A stretch of 49,224 bases of DNA from an uncultured Bacilli bacterium (GCA_947626565.1 CANQSQ010000009.1:1-49224), one strand, 5' to 3'; numbered from the stretch's first letter, positions 26,289 to 35,563 are shown. The notes: a model not told the origin generated them from the sequence alone. A program made the numbers and translations.

Positions 26289-27041
26289 ATGACACAAATA
26301 AAAATAGCTTTATTAACTACTTTATTATTAGGCTTATTTATTATTATAGGAGCTTTAATAGCTCTATTTGTTAAAAAAAAGCAAAAAGTTGTCGACTTTT
26401 CTATCGGCTTAGCTTTTGGTGTTATCATAACTTTAATTATAACGGATTTAATTCCTGAAATTATTGAAAATCTAGGTCTACGTTTTATTTATTTATTTTT
26501 ACTTGCTACTTTTTTAGGTTTTATCATTTTAAAGTTATTAGATAATTTTATTCCTGATCATGAAGAAGAATCTATGACTAAAAAATCTTTAAATGATAAC
26601 CTTGTTCATATTGGAATTATAACTTCTTTAGCCATTGTTTTACATAACATTATCGAAGGAATGGCTATTTATTCTTCCATTATATCTGATACTTCCTTAG
26701 GTTTTGCTATTACCTTAGGAATTGGTTTTCATAATATTCCTTTAGGAATCGTTATTGCTGGAGCCTTTTATCAAAGTAATCAAAATATGAGTAAAACAAT
26801 TCTTTCTATTCTTTTAGTTTCTCTTTCAACTTTTGTTGGAGGCATTATAATGTTTTTCTTAAATGTTAATTCTATTAATCCTCTTATTTTAGGACTTTTG
26901 TTATCAATAACTTTAGGAATGCTTTTATTTATTCTTATTGATGAATTGATTCCTAGAATCAAAAATACAAAATATAAGCGCACGTCTATTACCGGTATAG
27001 TTTTAGGGATTGTTTTAATATTAATAACATTATTCATTTAA
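26289..27041 (+). CDS. ZIP-family metal transporter
   Basis: A 250-residue ZIP-family divalent metal permease, likely for zinc or a related metal. Eight membrane segments are seen. The metal-binding helices carry HNIIEGMAIY and HNIPLGIVIAG, the latter with Leu where HNIPEG is usual. A short acidic/His loop (PDHEEES, about residue 92) could bind metal. The start is ATG 26289 because GGAGG lies 5 bases before it; it begins one base after the uppP stop. Why a metal importer sits in this operon is unclear, although the pyrophosphatase and several wall enzymes need metals. Confidence 0.9.
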   Translation: MTQIKIALLTTLLLGLFIIIGALIALFVKKKQKVVDFSIGLAFGVIITLIITDLIPEIIENLGLRFIYLFLLATFLGFIILKLLDNFIPDHEEESMTKKSLNDNLVHIGIITSLAIVLHNIIEGMAIYSSIISDTSLGFAITLGIGFHNIPLGIVIAGAFYQSNQNMSKTILSILLVSLSTFVGGIIMFFLNVNSINPLILGLLLSITLGMLLFILIDELIPRIKNTKYKRTSITGIVLGIVLILITLFI

Positions 27042-27055
27042 CATGAGGTGAGCTT

Positions 27056-27796
27056 ATGTATTACAAGTTTTGTATAATTTTTATTACCTTTATTATCTAT
27101 TCTTTTTTAGGTTATATTATAGAAGTATTAGACATATTACGGCGAGAAAAAAGACTTGTTATATCACGAGGCTTTTTTATTGGACCCTATCTTCCCATCT
27201 ATGGTTTTGGCTCTTTATTAATGCTTCTTTTCTTAACACGTTATCAAGATGAATTAATAACGCTATTTATTATGAGTTCTTTTGTTTGTACTCTTCTAGA
27301 GTATTTGACCAGTCTAATATTAGAAAAGATTTTTAAATTACGTTGGTGGGATTATTATGACCGTAAACATAATTTAGATGGTCGCGTATGTCTAGAAAAT
27401 GCCATCTTATTTGGTTTTGGAGGTATTGTTGTAGTTGATATTGTTAATCCTTTAATTATTAAACTACTGCTTCTTTTTTCTAAGCATTTCATCATTATTA
27501 TCGCCACCATCTTACTAATTCTTTTTCTAACCGACTTAGTAGTTTCTATCTTCATTTTAATACACTTAGAAATAAACGTTAGTAAGTACTTTAATACTGA
27601 TGCTACTAGTAAGATAAAAAAAGAAGTAAAAGCTTCATTAAGTAAATACTCTACCTTAACGTATCGTTTATTCCGTTCATTTCCTGATATCCAAGCTCAA
27701 GATACTAAAGCTTTTCAAACTTTTAAAAAATTAATTTTTAAAGCCATGAACGAAGTAAAAAAGATAACTCCTAAATCTAAAAAGAAAAATCCTTAA
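27056..27796 (+). CDS. PF06541-type multi-pass membrane protein (putative ABC transporter type IV)
   Basis: A 246-residue membrane protein with about five membrane segments. It carries the signature of the so-called putative ABC-transporter type IV family: FLGYIIEVLD, RGFFIGPYLPIYGFG, and RWWDYYDRKHNLDGRVCLENAILFG. Its function is unknown, and despite the family name no ATPase partner is adjacent. The C-terminal 55 residues are basic and cytoplasmic. GAGGTGAG precedes the ATG. It is the last gene of the ppaC operon, and its stop lies inside the terminator stem. Confidence 0.85.
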   Translation: MYYKFCIIFITFIIYSFLGYIIEVLDILRREKRLVISRGFFIGPYLPIYGFGSLLMLLFLTRYQDELITLFIMSSFVCTLLEYLTSLILEKIFKLRWWDYYDRKHNLDGRVCLENAILFGFGGIVVVDIVNPLIIKLLLLFSKHFIIIIATILLILFLTDLVVSIFILIHLEINVSKYFNTDATSKIKKEVKASLSKYSTLTYRLFRSFPDIQAQDTKAFQTFKKLIFKAMNEVKKITPKSKKKNP

Positions 27797-27809
27797 AAAG
27801 ATTTTTTTT
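27785..27809 (+). terminator. Terminator of the ppaC operon
   Basis: AAAAATC and GATTTTT arms with a run of eight T. The stop codon lies in the loop. Confidence 0.7.
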
Positions 27810-27834
27810 ATGACAAAATTTTTTCAAATTTTTA

Positions 27835-27864
27835 TTGACATAAAGATAGTTATAAAGGTACAAT
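27835..27864 (+). promoter_or_regulatory. Sigma-A promoter of the zinc-ribbon/TPR gene
   Basis: Perfect TTGACA (27835-27840), 18-base spacer, and TACAAT (27859-27864). Confidence 0.75.
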
Positions 27865-27885
27865 TATCCTAGGAGAAGTGATATT

Positions 27886-28479
27886 GTGAGTGCACAAGTT
27901 GTTGAATTAAATTGCCCGGGCTGTGGTAATAGAGTAACGACCGGTCAAAAACAATGTGAATATTGTGGAGGACCTATCGTCATTAGGGAAATGAATACTA
28001 TAAGTGGAATGACAAATGTTGAATTAAACAAATACGCGACTGCTTATCGTAAAGTTTTAACCGATAATCCTGATAATACTGACTTAAATAAAGCTATTGC
28101 CATATGCTATTTAAAATTGAAATTATATGATAAAGCTTTAGCAGCTTTTGAAAATATCATCTCAAATAATTTTGATGATTCCGAAGTGTATTATTATGCA
28201 GCAATTTGTTGCTTAGGTGGAAAAAAAGCCTTTTTAAATGTCCGTGAAGATATTGACAAAGCTCTTAATTATCTTGACATTGCTACATCATTAGAAAATA
28301 AAGGCATTTATTACTACTTTATGGCTTACATTAAATATGACTATTTTCAACGTAAACATTTAAACACTTCACCAAATTATTTAGAAATATTGGAAATGGC
28401 CGATGATACTGGAGTATCAGATGCTGATATTGAAGAATTATTTGCTATTTTAAATGTTTCTAGACCAGACGTTATGTAG
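27886..28479 (+). CDS. Zinc-ribbon plus TPR-like protein
   Basis: A 197-residue soluble protein. The N-terminus has a zinc ribbon with CPGC and CEYC (about residues 10-30). The rest is helical with TPR-like pairs (AIAICYLKLKLYDKALAAF, then YYYAAICCLGG and ALNYLDIATSLE). The start is GTG, with AGGAG 10 bases before it; no ATG is placed suitably. It is followed 51 bases later by a membrane-anchored protein in the same direction. Such combinations often act as adaptors; no specific role is visible. Confidence 0.8.
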   Translation: MSAQVVELNCPGCGNRVTTGQKQCEYCGGPIVIREMNTISGMTNVELNKYATAYRKVLTDNPDNTDLNKAIAICYLKLKLYDKALAAFENIISNNFDDSEVYYYAAICCLGGKKAFLNVREDIDKALNYLDIATSLENKGIYYYFMAYIKYDYFQRKHLNTSPNYLEILEMADDTGVSDADIEELFAILNVSRPDVM

Positions 28480-28530
28480 AAACTTGCCCCCTTCTATATA
28501 ACAGTAGTAAAAAAGAAAAGAGGTAGATTT

Positions 28531-29211
28531 ATGGGTGTTTTAGTATTAATTTTAATCGTTGCTTTAGTAGTGGCATATAATGTTTACTTCAGCCCAAATG
28601 CTAAATGGGTACGTAGTTTATGCCGTGGCAAAAATGCAGACCAAGTAAAGGCTATAAGATATTTATTACTTGAAAGCAAAATCTTAAGAAGCATTTACGG
28701 ATTAACTGATGAAGGATACTTAGACATGGTTCATGAAAAAGTATCAACTATCACTAAACAAAAAGCTATGGACAAATTAGGAGTTGACGAGGATCAAGTT
28801 AAAGAAATCGACCCTGTTCAATTAGAAGGTTTTACTTTCAATAATGAATGGGCAAGAAAAAATGAAAAAGGTACATGGGTATCTTCAAGATATTGTGTAA
28901 CTTGGTTATTCTTCAGTAAAGAACAAGTTTATGTTTATCAATATGCTTTCAACCTAGATGAAGATAAGAAGAGAGAAAGTACTCAAGAATACTTCTATAC
29001 TGATGTAACTTCATTATCAACATCTACACTTGAAGAAAAAATTAAGATTAGCGATAAAGGTGTTCAAAAAGAAGAAAGTCACTCAGAAGATGCATTAAAA
29101 CTAGTTGTTCCTGGTGACTCAGTTTCAATCTATGTAAATAATGATTCTGATAATATTGAAATGACAATTCAAGCTGTTAAACAACTTTTACGTGAAAAAA
29201 AGAAAAAATAA
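28531..29211 (+). CDS. Membrane-anchored hypothetical protein
   Basis: A 226-residue protein with one N-terminal membrane segment (about residues 2-20) and no lipobox or cleavage site. The rest is soluble, probably cytoplasmic or at the membrane surface, mixed alpha/beta, with a charged Lys tail (REKKKK). I do not recognise a domain. AAAGAGG precedes the ATG. It probably shares the transcript of the zinc-ribbon/TPR gene and ends at a strong terminator. Confidence 0.8.
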   Translation: MGVLVLILIVALVVAYNVYFSPNAKWVRSLCRGKNADQVKAIRYLLLESKILRSIYGLTDEGYLDMVHEKVSTITKQKAMDKLGVDEDQVKEIDPVQLEGFTFNNEWARKNEKGTWVSSRYCVTWLFFSKEQVYVYQYAFNLDEDKKRESTQEYFYTDVTSLSTSTLEEKIKISDKGVQKEESHSEDALKLVVPGDSVSIYVNNDSDNIEMTIQAVKQLLREKKKK

Positions 29212-29216
29212 ATTTC

Positions 29217-29243
29217 AAAGGCTTTTTAAAAGCCTTTTTTTTG
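29217..29243 (+). terminator. Terminator after the membrane-anchored hypothetical gene
   Basis: AAAGGCTTTT and AAAAGCCTTT are perfect arms followed by a T-run. Confidence 0.85.
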
Positions 29244-29294
29244 TCTTAATTACCTAGATTTTCACCTAAAAATAATGCGTAATTTTTTAACATG

Positions 29295-29303
29295 TGTTAT
29301 TAT
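29295..29303 (+). promoter_or_regulatory. Extended -10 promoter of the phosphohexomutase gene
   Basis: TGT followed by TATTAT (29298-29303), 22 bases before the ATG. No clear -35. Confidence 0.45.
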
Positions 29304-29324
29304 TAAATTAGGAGGAAAATAAAA

Positions 29325-30698
29325 ATGCAAATCAAAAAAAATATTAATAAATTTATCTTTCGTGGCTATGACATCAGAGGAATTGTTCCTACTGAGATTG
29401 ATGAAGATACTGCTTATACCATTGGTCTTGGTTTTGGTTCTCATATAAAAAATATGGGTAAAACAACTTGTGTTGTAGGTCATGATAATCGTCTTAGCAG
29501 TCCTAGTCTTTATGAAGCCTTAATGACTGGAATTAAAGAAACAGGAATCAATATTATTTCCTTAGGTTTATGTACAACTCCTATGTACTATTATGCTTGT
29601 TTGAAACTTAAAATTTATAGTGGAGTAATGGTTACAGCTTCTCATAATCCTAAAGATGATAATGGTTTTAAGTTTGCTTTTGATGAAAGTGGTAACTGTA
29701 AAGGTCAAGAAATTATTGACTTTTTAAACTTTATCTTAGCTGGTAATTTTCATCATGGAGAAGGAGAGATAACTCCTTATGACATTACAGCCGAATATCT
29801 AGCTTTATTCCAAAATAACTTTAATTTTGGACCAAGACGCATCAAAGTAGTCATTGATCCTGGTAATGGTACTACTAGTATTATTGCTAAAAAAATATAT
29901 GAAATGTTTCCTATCGATTTAATAACAATCAATGATATTAGTGATGGAACTTTTCCTAATCATCATCCTGATCCTTGCGTTGAAGCTAACCTTGACCAAC
30001 TAAAAGCCAAAGTTTTAGAAACTAATGCTGATATTGGTCTATCTTTCGATGGTGATGGTGATCGTATGGGTATGGTTTCTAATACCGCAAAATTTATTCC
30101 TACGGATAAATATATGATTATTATTATTCGTGATATTATTAATAAAGTAGCTAAAAAAGAATTTTTATATGATGTAAAATGTTCTAAATCTCTAAGTGAT
30201 GAAATTGAAAAACTTGGTGGTAAAGGTCTATGCTATCGAACTGGTAATTCCTACACTAAAGCTAAAGTTCGTGATGCTGATTTACCATTTGGTGGTGAAT
30301 TATCTGGACATGTTTACTTCAGAGACCGTTGGCCTGGTTTTGATAGTGGCTTATATGCTGGTCTTCGTATACTAGAAATATTATCACATACTAATCAAAA
30401 CGTTGACGACTTATTAGCTGGAATTAATCATTATTATTCTACTGAAGAGATAAAAATAGCTTCTCCTGATGCTATAAAATTTCAGGTAATAGACCAAGTA
30501 AAAGTCTACGTTGAACAAAATAACTATAATTACTTAGATATTGATGGTATCAAAGTCTTATTTGAAGATGGCTGGGCTTTAATTAGAGCTAGTAATACTG
30601 GACCTAATATTACTGTTCGTTTTGAAGCTAAAACTAAAGAACGTCTCCAAGAAATTTCTGATGAATATATAAATTTAGTTAATAGTCTCAACCACTAA
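29325..30698 (+). CDS. Phosphomannomutase/phosphoglucomutase
   Basis: A 457-residue alpha-D-phosphohexomutase that moves phosphate between C6 and C1 of mannose or glucose to feed sugar-nucleotide synthesis. The phospho-serine loop is TASHNP (Ser106), the metal loop DGDGD is at 242-246, the sugar loop GGELSGH is at 323-329, and the C-terminal phosphate-binding segment is RASNTGPNITVRFE. All four domains are present and the length is normal. GlmM is less likely because the sugar loop and opening FRGYDIRGI match the ManB/AlgC branch. AGGAGG precedes the ATG. It is followed by a strong terminator and is not part of the mraZ operon. Confidence 0.92.
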   Translation: MQIKKNINKFIFRGYDIRGIVPTEIDEDTAYTIGLGFGSHIKNMGKTTCVVGHDNRLSSPSLYEALMTGIKETGINIISLGLCTTPMYYYACLKLKIYSGVMVTASHNPKDDNGFKFAFDESGNCKGQEIIDFLNFILAGNFHHGEGEITPYDITAEYLALFQNNFNFGPRRIKVVIDPGNGTTSIIAKKIYEMFPIDLITINDISDGTFPNHHPDPCVEANLDQLKAKVLETNADIGLSFDGDGDRMGMVSNTAKFIPTDKYMIIIIRDIINKVAKKEFLYDVKCSKSLSDEIEKLGGKGLCYRTGNSYTKAKVRDADLPFGGELSGHVYFRDRWPGFDSGLYAGLRILEILSHTNQNVDDLLAGINHYYSTEEIKIASPDAIKFQVIDQVKVYVEQNNYNYLDIDGIKVLFEDGWALIRASNTGPNITVRFEAKTKERLQEISDEYINLVNSLNH

Positions 30699-30716
30699 AA
30701 AGAGTTGTCAAAAGAT

Positions 30717-30760
30717 GTAAATAGCTTAGAAAATATTTTCTAAATATTTACTTTTTTTTT
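30717..30760 (+). terminator. Strong terminator before mraZ
   Basis: GTAAATA...TTAGAAAA and TTTTCTAA...TATTTAC form a long interrupted stem of about 15 pairs, followed by nine T. Confidence 0.85.
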
Positions 30761-30785
30761 GCTTTTGTGTAATATATAGATAAGT

Positions 30786-30810
30786 AGTGGTTGATAGTGG
30801 TGAAAAGTGG
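30786..30810 (+). promoter_or_regulatory. MraZ boxes: three AGTGG repeats at 10-bp spacing
   Basis: AGTGG at 30786-30790, 30796-30800 and 30806-30810, exactly 10 bases apart. MraZ binds direct repeats of this kind upstream of its own gene, for example AAAGTG(T/G)NNN in mycoplasmas. The third box merges into the GGGGG of the mraZ ribosome binding site, so bound MraZ could also hinder translation. Confidence 0.85.
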
Positions 30811-30820
30811 GGGATGTTCT

Positions 30821-31258
30821 ATGTTTATGGGTGAATTTCATCATAGTCTTGATAATAAAGGACGAATTATTATTCCAGCTAAGTTTCGTGAAGAACTTGG
30901 TGACAAGTTTGTTATAACTAGAGGAATTGAAAATTGTCTTTTTGCTTATCCCATGACTAATTGGGAAAAAATAACAACAAAACTAGAATCTCTACCCTTT
31001 ACCAAGAAAGATGCCCGACAATTTGTCCGCTTCTTCCTATCAGGTGCTACTACCGCAGAATTTGATAAACAAGGACGTATTAATATTACACCACCACTAA
31101 TTGACTATGCCAAAATAACTAAAGAATGTGTAGTAATAGGAACTGGTGATCGTCTTGAAATATGGTCACTTGAAGCTTGGAATGAATTTTTCAATTCTGC
31201 CAAAGATAATATGTCAGACATAGCCGAAAATTTATTTAATGAAAGTGTGAACTTATGA
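30821..31258 (+). CDS. mraZ: Transcriptional regulator MraZ
   Basis: A 145-residue DNA-binding regulator of the division and cell wall cluster. It has two AbrB-like half repeats: FMGEFHHSLDNKGRIIIPAKFRE at the start, and AEFDKQGRINITPPLIDYA in the second half. It normally binds its own upstream repeats as a ring-shaped oligomer. The start is ATG 30821, matching the family N-terminus and placed after GGGGGA. The upstream in-frame GTG/TTG codons fall in the MraZ boxes. Its stop overlaps the next start in ATGA. Confidence 0.97.
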   Translation: MFMGEFHHSLDNKGRIIIPAKFREELGDKFVITRGIENCLFAYPMTNWEKITTKLESLPFTKKDARQFVRFFLSGATTAEFDKQGRINITPPLIDYAKITKECVVIGTGDRLEIWSLEAWNEFFNSAKDNMSDIAENLFNESVNL

Positions 31259-32187
31259 CAGAAAAGCATGTAAGTGTTTTATTAAAAGAATCTATTTCCT
31301 CCCTAAATTTAAAAGAAAATAGTATTATCGTTGATTGTACATTAGGCTATGGTGGACACAGTAGTAACATCTTAGAACGAATAAGAAAGGGGTTTTTATT
31401 CGCCTTTGACCAAGATAGTGAAGCAATTCGGCATAGTACCAATCGCCTACAACAGATTGGTACTAACTTCACTATTATCAAAAGTAATTTTGTTCATTTG
31501 CAAGAAGAATTAGCTAAGCGTAATGTCCATGAAGTAGATGGCATTTTATTTGACTTAGGTGTTTCTTCCCCTCAACTTGATGAAAAAGAACGAGGCTTTT
31601 CTTATCATGAAGATGCTAAATTAGATATGCGTATGGACAAAGACTTACCCATTTCTGCTTATGACGTAGTTAATAATTATTCTAAAGAAGAATTAACCCG
31701 TATTTTTCAAAAATATGGTGAAGATAGATTTGCCAGTAACATTGCTAAGAAGATTGTTGAATATCGAACCACTAAAAAGATTGAGACAACTTTAGAATTA
31801 GTTGATATAATTAAAATAGCTGTTCCCATGAAGTTTCGTCTGGACAAACATCCAGCTAAGCAAATTTTTCAAGCTATTAGAATTGAAGTTAATCATGAAC
31901 TCGATGTTTTAGAACCAGCCCTTGATCAAGCTCTTGACCTTATTAAGGTTGGCGGTAGAGTAGCAGTAATAACTTTCCATTCCTTAGAAGATCGTCTTGT
32001 CAAAAACAAATTTAAAGAAAAGACAGCAATAGATCCTAAGGTAAAAGGACTTCCTAATATTCCTGCTACATATTTACCAGACTTTAAGCTTGTTAATACC
32101 AAGGCTATTATTCCTAGCCCTGAGGAATTAACTTCCAATCCTCGAGCTAGAAGTGCTAAACTTCGTGTCATTGAAAGAATAAAATAG
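31255..32187 (+). CDS. rsmH: 16S rRNA (cytosine-1402-N4)-methyltransferase
   Basis: A 310-residue AdoMet-dependent methyltransferase (formerly MraW) that modifies C1402 in the 16S decoding centre. HVSVLLKESI, then DCTLGYGGHSSNIL (AdoMet loop), FDLGVSSPQLDEKERGFSY, and the closing SHP-like VITFHSLEDRLVK and NPRARSAKLRVIER are diagnostic. The length is normal. The ATG overlaps the mraZ stop by 4 bases. It is the second gene of the dcw operon. Confidence 0.97.
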   Translation: MTEKHVSVLLKESISSLNLKENSIIVDCTLGYGGHSSNILERIRKGFLFAFDQDSEAIRHSTNRLQQIGTNFTIIKSNFVHLQEELAKRNVHEVDGILFDLGVSSPQLDEKERGFSYHEDAKLDMRMDKDLPISAYDVVNNYSKEELTRIFQKYGEDRFASNIAKKIVEYRTTKKIETTLELVDIIKIAVPMKFRLDKHPAKQIFQAIRIEVNHELDVLEPALDQALDLIKVGGRVAVITFHSLEDRLVKNKFKEKTAIDPKVKGLPNIPATYLPDFKLVNTKAIIPSPEELTSNPRARSAKLRVIERIK

Positions 32188-32199
32188 GAGATGATTTCT

Positions 32200-32499
32200 T
32201 TGAAAAAAATGAAAAAGAAATTAAAAATGTCTAAATTTGAGAAGTTATTATATTTAGTAGCAATATTTCTACTTGTAATTTCACCTATATCTATTGTTTT
32301 TTCTAAAGCAACTTTAGCTCAAATAAACTTTGAAGTTGAAAAGAAAAAAGATGAAATAGAGTCTCAACAAAAGACTAATCAAAGTATTTCTATGACTATC
32401 GATGAATTAGCTTCCTTAACTAAAATTCAAGAAGTTGCAGAAGAACAAGGATTGAGTTATAATAATAATAATATTAAGACCGTCACAGAAGATAAATAG
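32200..32499 (+). CDS. ftsL: FtsL-like division protein
   Basis: A 99-residue single-pass membrane protein. It has a short basic cytoplasmic N-terminus, a membrane segment (about residues 20-40) and an extracellular coiled coil with heptad Leu/Ile (IEFEVEKKKDEIESQQ-like region). The size, topology and position between rsmH and a class B PBP identify FtsL; sequence identity in this family is low. The TTG at 32200 is preferred because GGAG (32187-32190) lies 9 bases before it. An ATG at 32191 touches the site and is too close. Confidence 0.8.
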   Translation: MKKMKKKLKMSKFEKLLYLVAIFLLVISPISIVFSKATLAQINFEVEKKKDEIESQQKTNQSISMTIDELASLTKIQEVAEEQGLSYNNNNIKTVTEDK

Positions 32500-32511
32500 G
32501 AAGTGATTACC

Positions 32512-34683
32512 TTGAAAAAGAAAAAAAAGAGTAACAATATAAAATATTCTAAAATATTTGTTTTTTGTTCTCTTTTTTTGTTTGTAGTCATGCTTCTTCG
32601 GGTTACCCAGTTAGCAACATCTAAAGAGATAGATAATATTAATCTTCAAGAACTAGCTTCTAAAAGAACAACTAAAACAGAAATAATCCCTGCTGAACGA
32701 GGTAATATATATTCAAATGATGGTGATATTTTAGCGCAAAATGTCTCATCTTACAAATTAATCGCTTATCTTGATAAAAAAAGAACTACTAATAAAAACA
32801 ACCCCCAACATGTCGTTGATAAAGAACTAACCGCTGAAAAACTGGCTCCAATATTAGGCATGGATAAAGAAGAAATTTTAAAGTACTTAAGTAAAGAAAA
32901 TGTCTACCAAACTGAGTTTGGTGCTAAAGGTAAAAATTTAAATGAATTAACTAAACAAAAAATTGACGACTTAAATTTACCAGGAATAGACTTTATTGAA
33001 AGTTTTCGTCGTTATTATCCTAAAGGAGATTTTGCATCTTATACTGTTGGGTATGCTAAAACCAGTGAAGATGGAACTATCTCTGGTGAAATGGGCATTG
33101 AAAAGTATTATGACAAAATCTTAAAAGGTGAAGATGGTTCAATTACTTATCAAAAAGATTTAAAAGGTTATCAAATAGCTGACACCAACATGGTAAAGCA
33201 TGATGCTATTCAAGGTAAAGATATTTATTTAACAATTGATAGTAACGTTCAATTCTTTATTGAACAAGCTCTTAATAATGCTGATATCGATTATGACTGG
33301 GAATGGTTTCATATTACTGTTATTGATGCCAAAACAGCGGCTGTTTTAGCTACCGCTACCACGCCATCTTTTGATCCTAATATTAGAAACATTACTAATT
33401 ACTTAGATTTAGCCGTTTCATCACCTTATGAACCTGGTTCAACTATGAAAACCTTTACTTATATGGCCGCTATGGAAAATGGTGTATATGATGGCAATGA
33501 AACATATAAGTCCGGTGTTTATGTTACCTCAGATGGTACACAAATAGGTGATTGGGACCGTAATGGTTGGGGAACTATTACTTTTGATAAAGGTTATGCC
33601 ATGAGTAGTAATGTTGGTGTTATTAATATTATCAATCGACATATGAATAGTATGATGTTAAGACAATATTTCCGTCGTTTAGGCTTTGGCCGTAAAACAG
33701 GTATTACCCTTCCTAATGAATCAGCTGGTAAACTAGCTTTTAAATATGAAACAGAAATTTTTAATGCTGGCTTTGGTCAAGGTATAACAACCACCCCAAT
33801 GCAAAATGTTCAAGCTATGACCCCCCTTACAAATGATGGCATGTTATTAAAACCATATATTGTCAAAAAAATAGTCGATCCCGAAACCAAAGAAGTTATT
33901 TTAGAAAATGACAAAGAAGAAGATGAACGTGTTGCTTCCACTGCCACCGTCCAAAAAATGCTTCAATTAATGGATGATTGTGTTAATGGTATCGGTAATA
34001 CTGGTAGTGGTTATCGAATTGATAGTAAAGAATTAATAGGTAAAACGGGAACGGCTCAAGTTGCTAATGAGAATGGGGGAGGGTACTTAAAAGGAAAATC
34101 GGATATTATTTCTTCCTTTGCTGGTATTTATCCAAAGAGTAACCCCCAAGTAATAATCTATGCTTCTGTTAAAAGACCAACCGCTGGAAGTCAAAAACCT
34201 ATTAGTAATGCTATAAAAGAAATTGTTGGTAATTTATCTAAATATTATGGTCATGAACAATATTCTACTAACTCTATTGAAATTTCTGAAGTAGTTCTTG
34301 ATAGTTATGTCAATCAAAAAGTAGACAAAGTTAAAACGCAACTAGAAAATGCTAAAATTAATTATAGTATTTTAGGTAATGGTGATAAAGTAGTAAAACA
34401 AATTCCTTCTAAAGATGATATGATAACTTCTAAAGATACAGTTTATCTTATCACCAATGATGCTAATCTTACTATTCCTGATACTATAGGTTTATCTTCT
34501 AAATTAGCTAAAGACCTTCTTCAACACTTAAACGTTAATGTCAAATTAGAGGGAGTAGGATATGTTACAGAACAATCCATCCCTGCTGGAACCCCAATTA
34601 CTCCTAATTTAGAAATAACCTTAAAATTAAATCCTAAATTTCAAGTAGAAGCTCCGCCAAATGGTGATAATAATGGATCGTAA
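32512..34683 (+). CDS. Class B penicillin-binding protein with two PASTA domains (PBP2B type)
   Basis: A 723-residue bitopic transpeptidase of division, which cross-links septal peptidoglycan. After the N-terminal membrane segment (about residues 15-35) come the pedestal domain and then the transpeptidase domain. The active site has Ser310-T-M-Lys313, the SxN motif Ser365-S-Asn367 and Lys511-T-G. Two PASTA domains follow at the C-terminus (about 590-715). PASTA domains are typical of Bacilli PBP2B/PBP2x. The TTG at 32512 lies 8 bases after AGGAAG and is preferred over GTG 32503. The C-terminus overlaps the next gene by 11 bases. Confidence 0.95.
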   Translation: MKKKKKSNNIKYSKIFVFCSLFLFVVMLLRVTQLATSKEIDNINLQELASKRTTKTEIIPAERGNIYSNDGDILAQNVSSYKLIAYLDKKRTTNKNNPQHVVDKELTAEKLAPILGMDKEEILKYLSKENVYQTEFGAKGKNLNELTKQKIDDLNLPGIDFIESFRRYYPKGDFASYTVGYAKTSEDGTISGEMGIEKYYDKILKGEDGSITYQKDLKGYQIADTNMVKHDAIQGKDIYLTIDSNVQFFIEQALNNADIDYDWEWFHITVIDAKTAAVLATATTPSFDPNIRNITNYLDLAVSSPYEPGSTMKTFTYMAAMENGVYDGNETYKSGVYVTSDGTQIGDWDRNGWGTITFDKGYAMSSNVGVINIINRHMNSMMLRQYFRRLGFGRKTGITLPNESAGKLAFKYETEIFNAGFGQGITTTPMQNVQAMTPLTNDGMLLKPYIVKKIVDPETKEVILENDKEEDERVASTATVQKMLQLMDDCVNGIGNTGSGYRIDSKELIGKTGTAQVANENGGGYLKGKSDIISSFAGIYPKSNPQVIIYASVKRPTAGSQKPISNAIKEIVGNLSKYYGHEQYSTNSIEISEVVLDSYVNQKVDKVKTQLENAKINYSILGNGDKVVKQIPSKDDMITSKDTVYLITNDANLTIPDTIGLSSKLAKDLLQHLNVNVKLEGVGYVTEQSIPAGTPITPNLEITLKLNPKFQVEAPPNGDNNGS

Positions 34684-35563
34684 AAAAAGTTATTTCATTG
34701 CTCGTTTAATAGTCATTTTTCTTGTTTTGGCTCTTTATTCTTACCTAGTTAGTTATCCTGAATTCAAAAACAAAATTGGTAGTAGTGATACTTTTATAAA
34801 TACTAATGAATTTAAAGATATGCTAGAAATAAATATTAATGACAAAATCAACTTTTCTCTAGTAATTAATGAAGAAAATAATGTCTATCATCTATTTTTC
34901 TTTGAAAATATGTCTTTAATGCTATATAATAAAAATATAGAGAATACTAGTCTTCCTACTGCTCTTAAGCAAATAATTAATATTCTCTACACTAACGACT
35001 CACTCCCAAATAAGTCATCTATTAAATTAATTTCTTATACTGATATAACAAGTAAAGATACATTAAAATTAGTCCAAAAAACTATAACCCAAGAATTATC
35101 TTCTTTATCCCTTCAACCCACTATAACAACAACTACTATGACCTTAGAAGATAAATTCCACCAATTAGGTATCAATTATGAAACTAAGATGACTGAAAAT
35201 CTTACTAATTTAGATCTTTATTCAAAAGAATTATATAATAATAAAAATACTACTACTAGTGAAGACAATACCAATATAACAATTACTGAATCAACTATTA
35301 GAAATTATATGTATAATGTCTATCTAAAAATAGAACAATATACAGTTAAAAATAATATTATTAATCAAGAAATTAATCAATCTAACCTTCTTATTTCTAA
35401 CATACCAGCTGATGCTGAAGGCAAGATTTATCCAACATCTGAGAGTTGGTACTACGTTAAAAATGGTGCTATCTATGCTCAAATAAAATTAAATATCAAT
35501 AAAAAAGAATATACTTATTGCTATCAAGGTGGAGTTGATAAGTATAAAAAAGGGGAATGTTAA
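34673..35563 (+). CDS. Single-pass membrane-anchored hypothetical protein A
   Basis: A 296-residue protein with one N-terminal membrane segment (about residues 8-27) and a polar, Asn/Thr-rich extracellular part. No recognised domain. The ATG at 34673 lies inside the end of the PBP gene, with GGTGAT before it; an ATG at 34661 is the alternative. The overlap indicates translational coupling to the PBP. The next gene begins directly after its stop. Confidence 0.75.
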   Translation: MDRKKSYFIARLIVIFLVLALYSYLVSYPEFKNKIGSSDTFINTNEFKDMLEININDKINFSLVINEENNVYHLFFFENMSLMLYNKNIENTSLPTALKQIINILYTNDSLPNKSSIKLISYTDITSKDTLKLVQKTITQELSSLSLQPTITTTTMTLEDKFHQLGINYETKMTENLTNLDLYSKELYNNKNTTTSEDNTNITITESTIRNYMYNVYLKIEQYTVKNNIINQEINQSNLLISNIPADAEGKIYPTSESWYYVKNGAIYAQIKLNINKKEYTYCYQGGVDKYKKGEC

